Both the position numbers and the translations under genes were made by a program. Below are positions 1 to 7,637 of a stretch of DNA of 64,000 nucleotides, in pieces. This DNA is from Cutibacterium namnetense (GTDB taxonomy: Bacteria; Actinomycetota; Actinomycetes; Propionibacteriales; Propionibacteriaceae), in contig NZ_LWHO01000003.1 in NCBI RefSeq assembly GCF_001642025.1, positions 597,279 to 661,278 of the forward strand, in the 5' to 3' direction. Position 1 is the first letter of the stretch; every line of letters begins with the position of its first letter. The notes beneath the pieces are model-generated. The model saw nothing but the letters and a program-made list of their open reading frames with translations. It was not told the DNA's origin and did no database searches.

Positions 1-8
1 CCTACACC

Positions 9-839
9 GTGACGCCCGATACCGCCACTACCTCACGGGTGGATCTCACTGACGCAGCCGCGGCGCGTGGAGATGTCGCGTGTGCGTCGCATATTGGACT
101 ACGTCACGAGACCAATCAGGACGCCGCGGCCCTCGGTATCGACAGCTCAGGACGCCACATTGTCCTTGTTGTCGCTGATGGCGTGTCCTCGACCGAGGGA
201 GCCGAGGAATGCGCCAGAGTCGCCTCCCACACTGCGCGCGACTACCTCACAGCGACGATGGACCAGGGCATACCGACCAACGACGACGGCATCGTCACCT
301 TGTTTAAACGCACGTTCCGAAAAGCTCATGAGACGGTTGCCAGTAGACCGGATCCGATCGGTGCGTGCACTCTCGCTGCCGCAATTGCTACCCAAGATCA
401 CATCATCGTCGGCAATATTGGCGATACCCGTACGTACTGGTTTCCTGACGGCGGCGACGCCATTCGCCTCTCAATTGACGACTCGATGACCCAGGCCCAA
501 ATGGACCTCGGATTGTCCCGAGAAGAAGCCGAGAGGGGGATCGGCGCCCACGCCATCACAAAATGGATCGGTGCATCAGCTACCGATGTAACACCCCGAG
601 TCATGGCCTATCACCCCCAGCAATCTGGATGGTTGCTAGTGTGCAGCGACGGGTTGTGGAATCACGTACCGGACAGCGATGATTTGGGCCGGCTCATGAC
701 TAGCCTCATCAGGAAGGCCCAGACCGACGGTCACGGCCACGCTTCTCCGGCAGACGTAGCGGACGGACTTATCGCCCACGCCAATAATTGCGGCGGCCAC
801 GACAACATTACGGTGGCTCTATGGCGCCGAGATTCTTGA
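9..839 (+). CDS. PP2C-family Ser/Thr protein phosphatase
   Basis: Metal-dependent protein phosphatase that should dephosphorylate Ser/Thr-phosphorylated proteins in the cytoplasm. Visible PP2C motifs in order: RHETNQDA (residues 32-39, metal-binding Asp), VVADGVSS (about 54-61), GDTRTYW (about 139), LLVCSDGLW (about 207) and GGHDNITV near the C-terminus. At 276 aa it is essentially only the catalytic domain, with no membrane segment or FHA domain. The GTG at position 9 is the first start in the window; the frame is open to the left edge, so the true N-terminus may lie outside. It is followed 21 bp later by the DUF3107 gene on the same strand. Family call is firm; substrate is unknown. Confidence 0.85.
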   Translation: MTPDTATTSRVDLTDAAAARGDVACASHIGLRHETNQDAAALGIDSSGRHIVLVVADGVSSTEGAEECARVASHTARDYLTATMDQGIPTNDDGIVTLFKRTFRKAHETVASRPDPIGACTLAAAIATQDHIIVGNIGDTRTYWFPDGGDAIRLSIDDSMTQAQMDLGLSREEAERGIGAHAITKWIGASATDVTPRVMAYHPQQSGWLLVCSDGLWNHVPDSDDLGRLMTSLIRKAQTDGHGHASPADVADGLIAHANNCGGHDNITVALWRRDS

Positions 840-860
840 TCCAACGGTAGGTTGGTGTTC

Positions 861-1088
861 ATGGAGATCAAGATCGGCATCGCCAACGCCGCACGCGAAG
901 TCAGCATTGACGCTCAGGAGAGCGCCGAGACCATCGAACAGCAGCTCAGAGAGAGCCTGGCCCAGCCCGACGCCGTTCTCGCCTTGACTGATGCCAAGGG
1001 CCGCAAGGTCCTCATTCCGGCTCGTGGGATCGCCTACCTCGATTTGGGCCAGCCCAACAGCCGTCAAGTGGGATTCGGAACCTTCTGA
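861..1088 (+). CDS. DUF3107 family small protein
   Basis: A 75-residue protein beginning MEIKIGIANAARE and ending VGFGTF. The pattern (short beta-rich protein, N-terminal MEIKIG, internal run of Ala/Gln/Glu, a V-L-I-P strand) matches the actinobacterial DUF3107 family, whose function is not known. The ATG at 861 is preferred over in-frame TTG 852 and GTG 855 because family members start at ME-(I/V)-KIG and a GGTAGG sits 11-16 nt upstream. The neighbourhood (MiaE-like protein and DEAD-box helicase close by) is the usual actinobacterial one. It ends in a region that carries a perfect hairpin at 1323-1357. Confidence 0.8.
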   Translation: MEIKIGIANAAREVSIDAQESAETIEQQLRESLAQPDAVLALTDAKGRKVLIPARGIAYLDLGQPNSRQVGFGTF

Positions 1089-1432
1089 CCTGAGTGTCCT
1101 AGGTAGACACACTGGTTGAGCTCTGTACCTACTAGTGCGCATGGCTAGCGCGACTGGTTCCTCTGTCACCTTGGTTACTGCTGTCGACGTCACAACCTGG
1201 AACGCGATTCTCGTTAAATCGAGCAGTCAGGAATCCGGCCAGAGCACGCCCGACGCTGCCGGGTACGAGGTGCTCCACGTTTGGCCCGCCACCTGAGCCC
1301 CCTAAGCCGCTCGAAGACGGTCATGCCTTCCTGGAGCGATGTGACCCAGGAAGGCATAGCGGAAGCCTACGCGGGCTACTACAGCACAGCGGGACGCCGG
1401 GCCTCCATGTCGCAAGAGCTCCTGAAGCGCCC
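1089..1432. other. Intergenic region between convergent genes
   Basis: This 344-bp stretch separates the DUF3107 gene from the convergent ferritin-fold gene. The only clear structure is a perfect 12-bp inverted repeat at 1323-1357. A short frame on the + strand (1281-1466) runs into the neighbouring gene antisense and has no recognisable protein features, so I do not call it. In related actinobacteria a TetR-type regulator is often found near here; I see no convincing remnant. Confidence 0.5.
1323..1357. terminator. Perfect 12-bp hairpin, possible bidirectional terminator
   Basis: ATGCCTTCCTGG at 1323-1334 is exactly repeated inverted as CCAGGAAGGCAT at 1346-1357, with an 11-nt loop. It lies between the 3' ends of two convergent genes, which suggests transcription termination. 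There is no T-tract on either side, so intrinsic termination would be weak; a protein-binding site or small-RNA stem is also possible. Confidence 0.4.
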
Positions 1433-2104
1433 TCAGGGCTCCAAGCCAAGCTCGATCATGCGCTGATCGTGAGCGCCAAGTACGTCAGCCATCACCTCGT
1501 TGATGAGATCAAGATCATCGAATTCACCGCCCCCAGCTTGAGTCAGTGCAGAGGTGAGGCTCTGATGTCGAGCAAAGAGCCGCTGGGCAACTGACAAGAC
1601 CTCACCTACAAGCCGCCTCGCAAAAAGAGAGTCAGCGGACCTATCTCGTTGTGCTGCGATGACCTGACGCATTGCAGCGTCCCACCTCACCCGGCTTCCA
1701 GTACCTCGCCCCAACCACGGGCCAAAGGACCCACATCCAGGACGAAGCTGGGGCTCGAGATTTGACTCAACTCGATCCAGGAAGTCAGCAAAAAGGTCTA
1801 CCAAGATGTAATCGCGCAACAGTACTTGGGACCAGGCCTGGGCAGGAACGTACTCCCCCACCGAACCTATGAGAGGCTCAACTTCTGTGAGGGCAGCGCG
1901 GTCCGTGAGCCGAGTCCTAGCCTCCGCCAGAACGTGCTGTATCTCGGCACTGCGATCGACGATCAGGAACCGTTCTGCAAGCCCGGGAGCTAGCGGCATG
2001 CCGGCAACGATCGCCGAGAACCCATGCAAGGCACAGGATGCTGTAACGGACCAAAAAACCGGCGCAACGGCGGTATGGCTGGGGTTCGTGTCCTCGACGC
2101 TCAC
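1433..2104 (-). CDS. MiaE-like ferritin-fold protein
   Basis: A 223-aa protein resembling the actinobacterial ferritin-like/MiaE_2 family, distant relatives of tRNA-(ms2io6A)-hydroxylase. The helical pattern with an E-x-x-H pair in AEIQH (about residue 53-57), a second Glu-rich helix and a conserved C-terminal helix pattern support the fold. Whether it has the di-iron site and hydroxylase activity cannot be judged by eye: several expected acidic ligands look non-canonical. The GTG start at 2104 has a GGAG immediately upstream, almost overlapping the start, so a start further in (for example Met36) is possible. It sits between the DUF3107 gene and the DEAD-box helicase, the usual actinobacterial context. 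Confidence 0.6.
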   Translation of the reverse strand: MSVEDTNPSHTAVAPVFWSVTASCALHGFSAIVAGMPLAPGLAERFLIVDRSAEIQHVLAEARTRLTDRAALTEVEPLIGSVGEYVPAQAWSQVLLRDYILVDLFADFLDRVESNLEPQLRPGCGSFGPWLGRGTGSRVRWDAAMRQVIAAQRDRSADSLFARRLVGEVLSVAQRLFARHQSLTSALTQAGGGEFDDLDLINEVMADVLGAHDQRMIELGLEP

Positions 2105-2259
2105 TCCAACAGGTTAGAGGGTCAATGGCATGAGAGGTAGCATGGTCGCTGGTGTGTCGAACGCGTATGCTCGCCGGTCCACACCAGACGTGGCATTTGA
2201 ACGACGCCACATGAACGACACCGGGCCTTGACGGGCCCACGCACGAAAAGGCCAAGACA

Positions 2260-3807
2260 CTGACCGAGACTACTGTTTCCGTTCCCACTTCCTTCGCCGA
2301 CCTCGGCGTCCGAGAAGATATCTGCCAGGCGTTGGAAGGGGTGGGAATCGTCTCTCCCTTCCCGATCCAAGCCATGTCAATCCCGATTTCCGTCGAGGGT
2401 ACCGATCTCATTGGGCAGGCTCGTACTGGCACTGGGAAAACCCTCGCCTTCGGCATCACCATCTTGCAGCGCATCACCCTGCCGGGTGACGAAGGTTGGG
2501 AAGAGCTCACTACCAAAGGCAAGCCGCAAGCACTCGTGATGTGCCCTACCCGGGAGCTGGCTCTGCAGGTGTCTAAGGACATCTCCACTGCCGCTTCTGT
2601 CCGCGGCGCACGCGTCCTCACCGTCTACGGCGGGGTTGGCTATGAGCCGCAAATTGACGCGCTCAAGGCAGGAATCGATATTGTCGTTGGCACCCCTGGA
2701 CGCCTTCTCGACCTATCCCAGCGCAAAGACCTCGATCTGTCCCATGCGCGCATCGTCGTCCTTGACGAGGCCGACGAAATGCTGGATCTCGGCTTCCTGC
2801 CCGACGTCGAAAATCTCATCGGACGCACTCCGACCTCTCGCCAGACAATGCTGTTTTCAGCCACTATGCCGGCCCCGATTATGACCCTGGCACGGTCTCA
2901 GCTGAACCGTCCAGTGCATGTTCGTGCCGAAGGAGCCGACACCCAGGCCACTGTCCCTGACACCCAGCAGTTCGTATACCAGGCTCATCCCCTCGACAAG
3001 ATCGAAATCATTGGACGTATTCTTCAGGCCAATGACGTTGAGAAGGTCATTATCTTCTGCCGCACCAAGCGTGCGTGCCAGCGGCTTTCTGATGACCTCA
3101 ATGACCGCGGGTTCAAGGCCCGCGCTATCCACGGTGATCTCACACAGGTCGCCCGTGAGAAGGCCCTCAAGAAATTCCGTCACGATGACGCGAGCATTTT
3201 GGTAGCGACCGATGTCGCCGCCCGTGGTATTGACGTCACCGGGGTGTCCCACGTCATCAACCATGAGTGTCCCGAAGACGAAAAGACATACGTCCACCGC
3301 ATTGGTCGCACCGGCCGCGCCGGCGCCAAAGGCGTCGCCGTCACCCTCGTAGATTGGGCTGATGTCGCCCGCTGGAAGCTCATCGACAAGGCTCTTAATC
3401 TCAAGCTCTCTGAGCCGGTCGAAACTTACTCCACCTCTGCCCATCTGTACGCCGATCTCGACATACCCGAGGGCGCTGGTGGCCAGATCGCCGGTGTCGG
3501 GGTGACCGATACTGACAAGAACCGGCGGCAGCACCGCCACGGCCAAGGTGGCCCCCACCGTGAGAAAGCCACGCGGCGACGCTCTCGCGATGATTCCAAC
3601 GATGGGGACCGAGTACGCCGAAAGCGCATTCGCCGCCGTAACGGCAAAGTAGTCGGAGGCTCCGCGCCCGACTCAGATGCCCAACGGCCCCGAGATACCG
3701 CGCAGCAGGATCGACACGCAGTAGACAGCCACGACCGCGGTGTGGTCAGCGACCAGCGCGTGACGCGGCCGAGACGCCGACGCGCCCGGAATGCCTTGCA
3801 CAACTGA
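2260..3807 (+). CDS. DEAD-box ATP-dependent RNA helicase
   Basis: RNA helicase of the RhlE/DeaD type, expected to remodel RNA or ribonucleoproteins. Motifs in order: Q-motif FADLGV...PFPIQ, motif I ARTGTGKT, PTRELALQ, GTPGRLLD, DEAD in VVLDEADEMLDLGF, SAT, and HRIGRTGRAG. A strongly basic Arg-rich tail follows the second RecA domain. The start is unusual: the frame has no ATG, GTG or TTG between the stop at 2212-2214 and the TTG at 2332, yet the Q-motif Phe (2293-2295) and LGV lie upstream of 2332. The CTG at 2260, 8 nt after GAAAAGG, would give N-terminus (M)TETTVSVPTSFADLG and 515 aa. I therefore place the start at CTG 2260. Confidence 0.85.
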   Translation: MTETTVSVPTSFADLGVREDICQALEGVGIVSPFPIQAMSIPISVEGTDLIGQARTGTGKTLAFGITILQRITLPGDEGWEELTTKGKPQALVMCPTRELALQVSKDISTAASVRGARVLTVYGGVGYEPQIDALKAGIDIVVGTPGRLLDLSQRKDLDLSHARIVVLDEADEMLDLGFLPDVENLIGRTPTSRQTMLFSATMPAPIMTLARSQLNRPVHVRAEGADTQATVPDTQQFVYQAHPLDKIEIIGRILQANDVEKVIIFCRTKRACQRLSDDLNDRGFKARAIHGDLTQVAREKALKKFRHDDASILVATDVAARGIDVTGVSHVINHECPEDEKTYVHRIGRTGRAGAKGVAVTLVDWADVARWKLIDKALNLKLSEPVETYSTSAHLYADLDIPEGAGGQIAGVGVTDTDKNRRQHRHGQGGPHREKATRRRSRDDSNDGDRVRRKRIRRRNGKVVGGSAPDSDAQRPRDTAQQDRHAVDSHDRGVVSDQRVTRPRRRRARNALHN

Positions 3808-3856
3808 CCACCACATAGGCTGCAACGATCACATCTGATCCAGAATTCGGGCGGGA

Positions 3857-3885
3857 GGGGGTCTCGCAGTGACCGCATCACCCCC
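3857..3885 (+). terminator. Weak hairpin after the helicase gene
   Basis: GGGGGT (3857-3862) and ACCCCC (3880-3885) can pair around a 17-nt loop, 50 bp after the helicase stop. There is no T-run, and a TACACT box for the next gene follows at once, so termination is only a possibility. Confidence 0.25.
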
Positions 3886-3891
3886 TACACT
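3886..3891 (+). promoter_or_regulatory. Candidate -10 box of the permease gene
   Basis: TACACT fits the TANNNT consensus and lies 6-9 nt ahead of a long 5'-UTR hairpin (3901-3934), so a transcript starting near 3898 would begin with that hairpin. No good -35 hexamer is visible. Confidence 0.35.
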
Positions 3892-3900
3892 GAACAAAAT

Positions 3901-3934
3901 GCGTGGTGCTTTCGGTTCGCCGGAAACACCGCGC
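3901..3934 (+). promoter_or_regulatory. Structured 5'-UTR hairpin ahead of the permease
   Basis: Two 15-nt arms, 3901-3915 and 3920-3934, pair around a TTCG loop with one G-U pair and two single bulged C residues. The element falls between a TACACT box and the Shine-Dalgarno GGAAGG (3955-3960) of the permease, so it would form the 5' end of the mRNA. Possible roles are RNA stability or attenuation; no known riboswitch is recognised. Confidence 0.45.
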
Positions 3935-3966
3935 ACAGCCCAAACAGTCGTTCTGGAAGGTCGATG

Positions 3967-5478
3967 ATGACCCACATAACCCAGCGGTCCCATGATGATG
4001 TTCCGCAAGGCCCCAGGATCAGCACGACTCGCGCTGATCCCCAAGCCTCCACGATCGAGGAGACCCAACCGGTCGTCGATCGCGGCGACCAAGGCTATGC
4101 CGAGACCCTGACCAATCGCCAGGTCCAGATGATGGCAATTGGTGGGGCGATCGGCGTCGGTCTGTTTCTTGGCGCAGGGAGCCGCCTGCGCAGCGCCGGA
4201 CCAGCGGTGCTCCTCTCCTACGCGTTCTGCGCAGTCATCGCGTTCCTCGTCATGAGGGCACTCGGTGAGTTGGTCATTCACCGACCCTCGAGCGGTTCTT
4301 TCGTGTCCTATGCTCGGGAACTTCTCGGCGACCGCTGGGCCTACGCGGTGGGCTGGATGTACATGCTGAACTGGATGACATCGGGTATCGCTGAGCTGAC
4401 CGCCATCGGTACCTACCTGCAATTTTGGTGGCCCAGCCTACCGATGTGGATACCCTCACTCGTCGCCTTGGCGATCCTCGTGTCGGTCAATCTCATCAGT
4501 GTCAAGGCCTTCGGAGAATTCGAGTTCTGGGCCGCGTTACTCAAGGTCGTGGCTTTGACAGCGTTCATCATCGTGGCCATCGGTCTAGTGGCCTCCCATG
4601 TCAACGTCGGTGGCCACCGGGCAGCAGTGTCGAACCTATGGCGATTCGACGGCGGATTCGCCCCACAGGGAGTTCTGCCCTTGGTCCTGGTAATCCAGGG
4701 CGTCATCTTCGCCTATGCCACCATCGAGTTGGTTGGCACCGCCTCAGGGGAGACCCAGAATCCCCGCAAAGTTATTCCCAAAGCCGTCCATGCGGTCGTC
4801 TTCCGACTCGTCGTGTTCTACCTAGGGTCCTTGGCCTTGCTGGCCATGTTGTTGCCGTACAACAAATACTCCGCCGACGAATCCCCCTTCGTCACGGCAT
4901 TCTCCGCCATGGGAGTCGGGTGGATAGGCGACGCCATGAATATCGTCGTCATCACTGCCGCGTTCTCTTCGGTGAACTCCGGGCTGTATGCCACGGGGCG
5001 AGTCCTCAAATCGTTGGCGGCCGCAGGAGAAGCTCCAAAATTCGCTGGTACCCTCAACCGGTTCAAGACACCCGCCGGTGGCATCCTCATGACCGCCAGT
5101 GTTTTCTTACTCGGTGTGGGACTCGAATACGTCATTCCCGAGCGTGCCTTCGAGATATCCATCAACACGGCTGCAGTGGGTGTCATTTGGACGTGGGCGA
5201 CGATCTTCTGGTGTCAGTTGGTGTTGCGCCGACGGGTGAACCAAGGTCTAATCACGGATTCCGGTTTCCATATGCCGGGTTATCCGGTCACGGGTATCTT
5301 CGGGATCGTCAGTCTGGCCGGGGTAACAGCCCTCATGGTGCTCGATTCTCAGAACCGAATCGTGCTGGCAGCCTCCCTGGTCTACATCGCCGTCATGCTT
5401 CTCATCTGGCCAGCCGTCAAGCGCAATAAAGCACGCCATCCCGAGCTCAACGCCCAGGAAGGAGGCATCACCTTCTAA
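3967..5478 (+). CDS. Amino-acid permease, APC superfamily (CycA/AnsP-like)
   Basis: Cytoplasmic-membrane amino-acid transporter of the AAT family within the APC superfamily. After a polar N-terminal tail of about 50 residues comes the family signature GGAIGVGLFLGAG in the first membrane helix, then roughly 12 hydrophobic segments, with SASGETQNP-like TASGETQNPRK in the middle and a final helix before the basic C-terminus. Length (503 aa) is normal. Relatives include the D-serine/D-alanine/glycine carrier CycA and asparagine permease AnsP; the substrate cannot be told from sequence. Two ATGs are adjacent (3964, 3967); GGAAGG is 6 nt before the second, which I prefer. It is convergent with trpS. 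Confidence 0.85.
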   Translation: MTHITQRSHDDVPQGPRISTTRADPQASTIEETQPVVDRGDQGYAETLTNRQVQMMAIGGAIGVGLFLGAGSRLRSAGPAVLLSYAFCAVIAFLVMRALGELVIHRPSSGSFVSYARELLGDRWAYAVGWMYMLNWMTSGIAELTAIGTYLQFWWPSLPMWIPSLVALAILVSVNLISVKAFGEFEFWAALLKVVALTAFIIVAIGLVASHVNVGGHRAAVSNLWRFDGGFAPQGVLPLVLVIQGVIFAYATIELVGTASGETQNPRKVIPKAVHAVVFRLVVFYLGSLALLAMLLPYNKYSADESPFVTAFSAMGVGWIGDAMNIVVITAAFSSVNSGLYATGRVLKSLAAAGEAPKFAGTLNRFKTPAGGILMTASVFLLGVGLEYVIPERAFEISINTAAVGVIWTWATIFWCQLVLRRRVNQGLITDSGFHMPGYPVTGIFGIVSLAGVTALMVLDSQNRIVLAASLVYIAVMLLIWPAVKRNKARHPELNAQEGGITF

Positions 5479-5542
5479 CGAGGTTCCGCGCCATAAAGAC
5501 GCTGGCGAACTGGTGCGCGATCAGGCTAAGAAAACGATTCTT

Positions 5543-6634
5543 TCAGTACACCATCTTCATAGCTTCGCGCACCTGCGCCAACGTCTGGTCCGCCACTGCA
5601 GCAGCCTTCGCGTTACCATCGCGAAGCACCTCATGGAGGTAACCCTTGTCGGCTGCTAGTTCGACACGACGCTTCCGGATGGGAGCGAAATAGTCGTTAA
5701 GGGAAGCGGTCAGACGTTTCTTGAGAGTGCCAGAGCCACCATCACCAATTTGTTCGGCAATGGCAACCGGGTCACCGCTTTCGCACAGCGCGGTAAGCAG
5801 CAGCAGGTTGGAAACCTCCGGGCGGTTCTCGGGATCCCAAGTGATGTGACGCTCAGAGTCGGTCTTGGCCTTCTTGATGAGCTTGGCGGTCTGGTCTGCA
5901 GTCATACCAAGCTCGATGGTGTTGCCCTTCGACTTACTCATCTTGGTACCGTCCAGGCCGAGAACATGAGGGGTCGCTGAGAGCAACGCTTCGGGCTCGG
6001 GAAAGATCGGCTCGGAGGCCGCAACGCGCCCATACCGTTCATCGAAACGACGGGCGATGACGCGGGTCTGCTCGATGTGGGGAAGCTGGTCACGCCCGAC
6101 GGGAACAAGGTTCGCCTTGCAGAAAAGGATGTCAGCGGCCTGATGCACTGGGAACGTGAGCATAAGACCGGACATCGGACGCTCTGACGTGGCCAACTCG
6201 TCCTTGACGGTCGGGTTGCGACGCAGCTCAGCGTCAGTCACCAAGGACAAAAAGGGCAGCAGCAGCTGATTGAGGGCTGGCAGCGCCGAGTGGGTGAAAA
6301 TTGTCGTGCGAGCTGGATCAATACCGATTGCCAAGTAATCGGCCACATTCGACATGACATTGGCCTGCAACTCGCCGACCCCGTCGCGGTCATAGATGAC
6401 CTGGTAGTCCGCGATGACCAAGAAAGATTCAATGCCCTTGTCCTGCAGGCGTACCCGGTTCGCCAGCGACCCGAAGTAGTGACCGATATGCAGGCTGCCA
6501 GTAGGACGGTCCCCCGTAAGAATGCGCCACTTGTCGGGATGGACCGCCAAATCAGCCTCGACCTTGTCGCTACGGGTCTGGGAACGCGCCACAGTGGCGG
6601 CGTTAGATCCAATCTCGTGGACGTCGCTGGTCAT
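5543..6634 (-). CDS. trpS: Tryptophanyl-tRNA synthetase
   Basis: Class I aminoacyl-tRNA synthetase that charges tRNA-Trp. The HIGH motif appears as GSLHIGHYFG (about residues 46-55) and the KMSKS loop as TKMSKSKGN (about 229). At 363 aa it has the usual length for bacterial TrpRS, with an N-terminal extension of about 30 residues. Start ATG at 6634 follows the Shine-Dalgarno AGGAAGGA (on the minus strand, + coordinates 6641-6648) by 6 nt. The first part of that Shine-Dalgarno lies in a 10-bp hairpin (6646-6668), and an 18-codon leader peptide with two Trp codons sits upstream, so expression is very likely tuned by tryptophan supply. Confidence 0.97.
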   Translation of the reverse strand: MTSDVHEIGSNAATVARSQTRSDKVEADLAVHPDKWRILTGDRPTGSLHIGHYFGSLANRVRLQDKGIESFLVIADYQVIYDRDGVGELQANVMSNVADYLAIGIDPARTTIFTHSALPALNQLLLPFLSLVTDAELRRNPTVKDELATSERPMSGLMLTFPVHQAADILFCKANLVPVGRDQLPHIEQTRVIARRFDERYGRVAASEPIFPEPEALLSATPHVLGLDGTKMSKSKGNTIELGMTADQTAKLIKKAKTDSERHITWDPENRPEVSNLLLLTALCESGDPVAIAEQIGDGGSGTLKKRLTASLNDYFAPIRKRRVELAADKGYLHEVLRDGNAKAAAVADQTLAQVREAMKMVY

Positions 6635-6645
6635 CGATAATCCTT

Positions 6646-6668
6646 CCTCGCCGCTCCTAGCAGCGAGG
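6646..6668 (-). promoter_or_regulatory. Shine-Dalgarno-sequestering hairpin of trpS
   Basis: On the minus strand CCTCGCTGCT and AGCGGCGAGG form a 10-bp stem (one G-U pair) with loop AGG. The last three stem bases are the first bases of AGGAAGGA, the trpS ribosome binding site. Formation of this hairpin should reduce ribosome access, so it is the likely off-state of translational attenuation. Confidence 0.6.
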
Positions 6669-6672
6669 GTAC

Positions 6673-6690
6673 GCCGCCAGGTAAGGCGGC
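6673..6690 (-). promoter_or_regulatory. Second leader hairpin of trpS
   Basis: GCCGCC and GGCGGC (6673-6678 and 6685-6690) form a perfect 6-bp stem with a 6-nt loop between leader peptide and the sequestering hairpin. A GCCGCC within the leader coding region (6731-6736) could compete for the same GGCGGC arm, so ribosome position on the Trp codons could switch structures. The switching model is inference. Confidence 0.45.
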
Positions 6691-6700
6691 CGTCACATCG

Positions 6701-6757
6701 TCAGTGCCGCACGCTGCGACGCCACCACGAGGCGGCAACCACAGGCTCACTCATCAT
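6701..6757 (-). CDS. trpS leader peptide with tandem Trp codons
   Basis: An 18-residue reading frame, MMSEPVVAASWWRRSVRH, ends at TGA 6701-6703, 66 nt before the trpS start. The two adjacent TGG codons occupy 6722-6727. Two in-frame ATGs (6757, 6754) are possible starts; no Shine-Dalgarno precedes them, but TACAGT (6765-6770) is 7 nt before the first ATG, so the mRNA may be leaderless. Adjacent Trp codons in a short frame ahead of a tryptophan gene are the hallmark of trp-type attenuation. The peptide itself is probably not functional; the act of translating it senses charged tRNA-Trp. Confidence 0.7.
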   Translation of the reverse strand: MMSEPVVAASWWRRSVRH

Positions 6758-6764
6758 GTCGGTC

Positions 6765-6770
6765 ACTGTA
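6765..6770 (-). promoter_or_regulatory. Candidate -10 box of trpS leader
   Basis: TACAGT on the minus strand lies 7 nt before the first leader ATG, giving a leaderless transcript starting at or next to that ATG. It lies just after the stop of the upstream PHP gene. The -35 region (TTCTTC) is a poor match. Confidence 0.4.
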
Positions 6771-6776
6771 GCAGTC

Positions 6777-7637
6777 TCACCTGACGCGAAGAATCCCACC
6801 GCGCAACTGAATCCTCGTCACCAGTTCTCGGTACGCAGTCTCACGGGTGACGTTGCACCCTAACTCGTGATCCTTTTTGCCCGAGCCGTGGTAGTCGCTT
6901 GCACCAGTCCGTACCAATCCGAGCCGCCCACCCAGATCAAAAAGCATCCGGCGGGCGGCCTGATCGTGGTCTTGATGCTCGACCTCGATCCCGTCCAATT
7001 GGTGGTACGCCGACAAGGATGCGATCACCTGTGGAGTGAGAACCTGCTGAGCTCCTCTTCCCCACGGATGGGCCAGCACAGCAACACCACCGGCATTGTG
7101 AATGAGATCGATGCCTTCTTCCAATGCCACGCTGCGTCTCGGCACATAGGCCGGTTTTCCGTCTGCTAACCAGTCACGGAAAGCTTCGTCACGGTCCTCG
7201 ACATATCCCTTGGCCACCATCGCATCTGCAACGTGAGGACGCCCCAGGCTGGAAGCAGACCCGGCGGCTCGGTGCACATCGTCTACTGTCACCGTCATAC
7301 CAGCGTCAGACAGCCGCTGACAGATGGCGTCCAAACGTTCTGCTCGCGACGCCCGGGTGAGGTGCAATTCCCTACCTAATACCGAATCGCTGGGACGGGC
7401 ACCGTAGCCGAGTAGATGCACGTCCCGGCCACCGATATGACACGTCATCTCGAAGCCAGGTAGCAGCCGCACACCAAAACGCTGTCCAGCTGCCTGAGCC
7501 TCTTCCAGCCCATCGAGGGTGTCGTGATCGGTCAAGGCGACGACGTCCAGACCGCTCCCGGCAGCCTTCATCATGAGGCGCATCGGTGAGTCCGTCCCGT
7601 CTGAGATTGTGGAGTGGGTGTGCAGATCAATTCTCAC
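6777..7637 (-). CDS. PHP-domain phosphoesterase
   Basis: Polymerase/histidinol-phosphatase-type metal-dependent phosphoesterase, 286 aa. Metal-binding motifs are plain: DLHTHSTISDGT at residues 4-15, ALTDHDTLDG (about 34-43), the GFEMTCH motif (about 61-67), and HPWGRG near residue 190. The arrangement resembles the YciV/TrpH group, which includes enzymes acting on 3',5'-nucleoside bisphosphates or trimming RNA 5' ends; which activity applies is unknown. Its start overlaps the stop of the upstream glutamate dehydrogenase gene by 4 nt, indicating translational coupling and a common transcript. Confidence 0.85.
   Translation of the reverse strand: MRIDLHTHSTISDGTDSPMRLMMKAAGSGLDVVALTDHDTLDGLEEAQAAGQRFGVRLLPGFEMTCHIGGRDVHLLGYGARPSDSVLGRELHLTRASRAERLDAICQRLSDAGMTVTVDDVHRAAGSASSLGRPHVADAMVAKGYVEDRDEAFRDWLADGKPAYVPRRSVALEEGIDLIHNAGGVAVLAHPWGRGAQQVLTPQVIASLSAYHQLDGIEVEHQDHDQAARRMLFDLGGRLGLVRTGASDYHGSGKKDHELGCNVTRETAYRELVTRIQLRGGILRVR

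Noticed and set aside
1281-1466. 61-codon frame in the gap after the DUF3107 gene
   Set aside because: It contains the perfect inverted repeat, runs into the neighbouring gene, and shows no ribosome site or family similarity.
4425-5429. 334-codon Arg-rich frame overlapping the permease gene
   Set aside because: Same strand but out of frame with a clear APC permease; the Arg/His-rich composition is typical of a shifted GC-rich frame.
6634-6776. T-box riboswitch ahead of trpS
   Set aside because: No T-box core sequence or specifier-loop arrangement was seen; the Trp-Trp leader peptide explains the region better.
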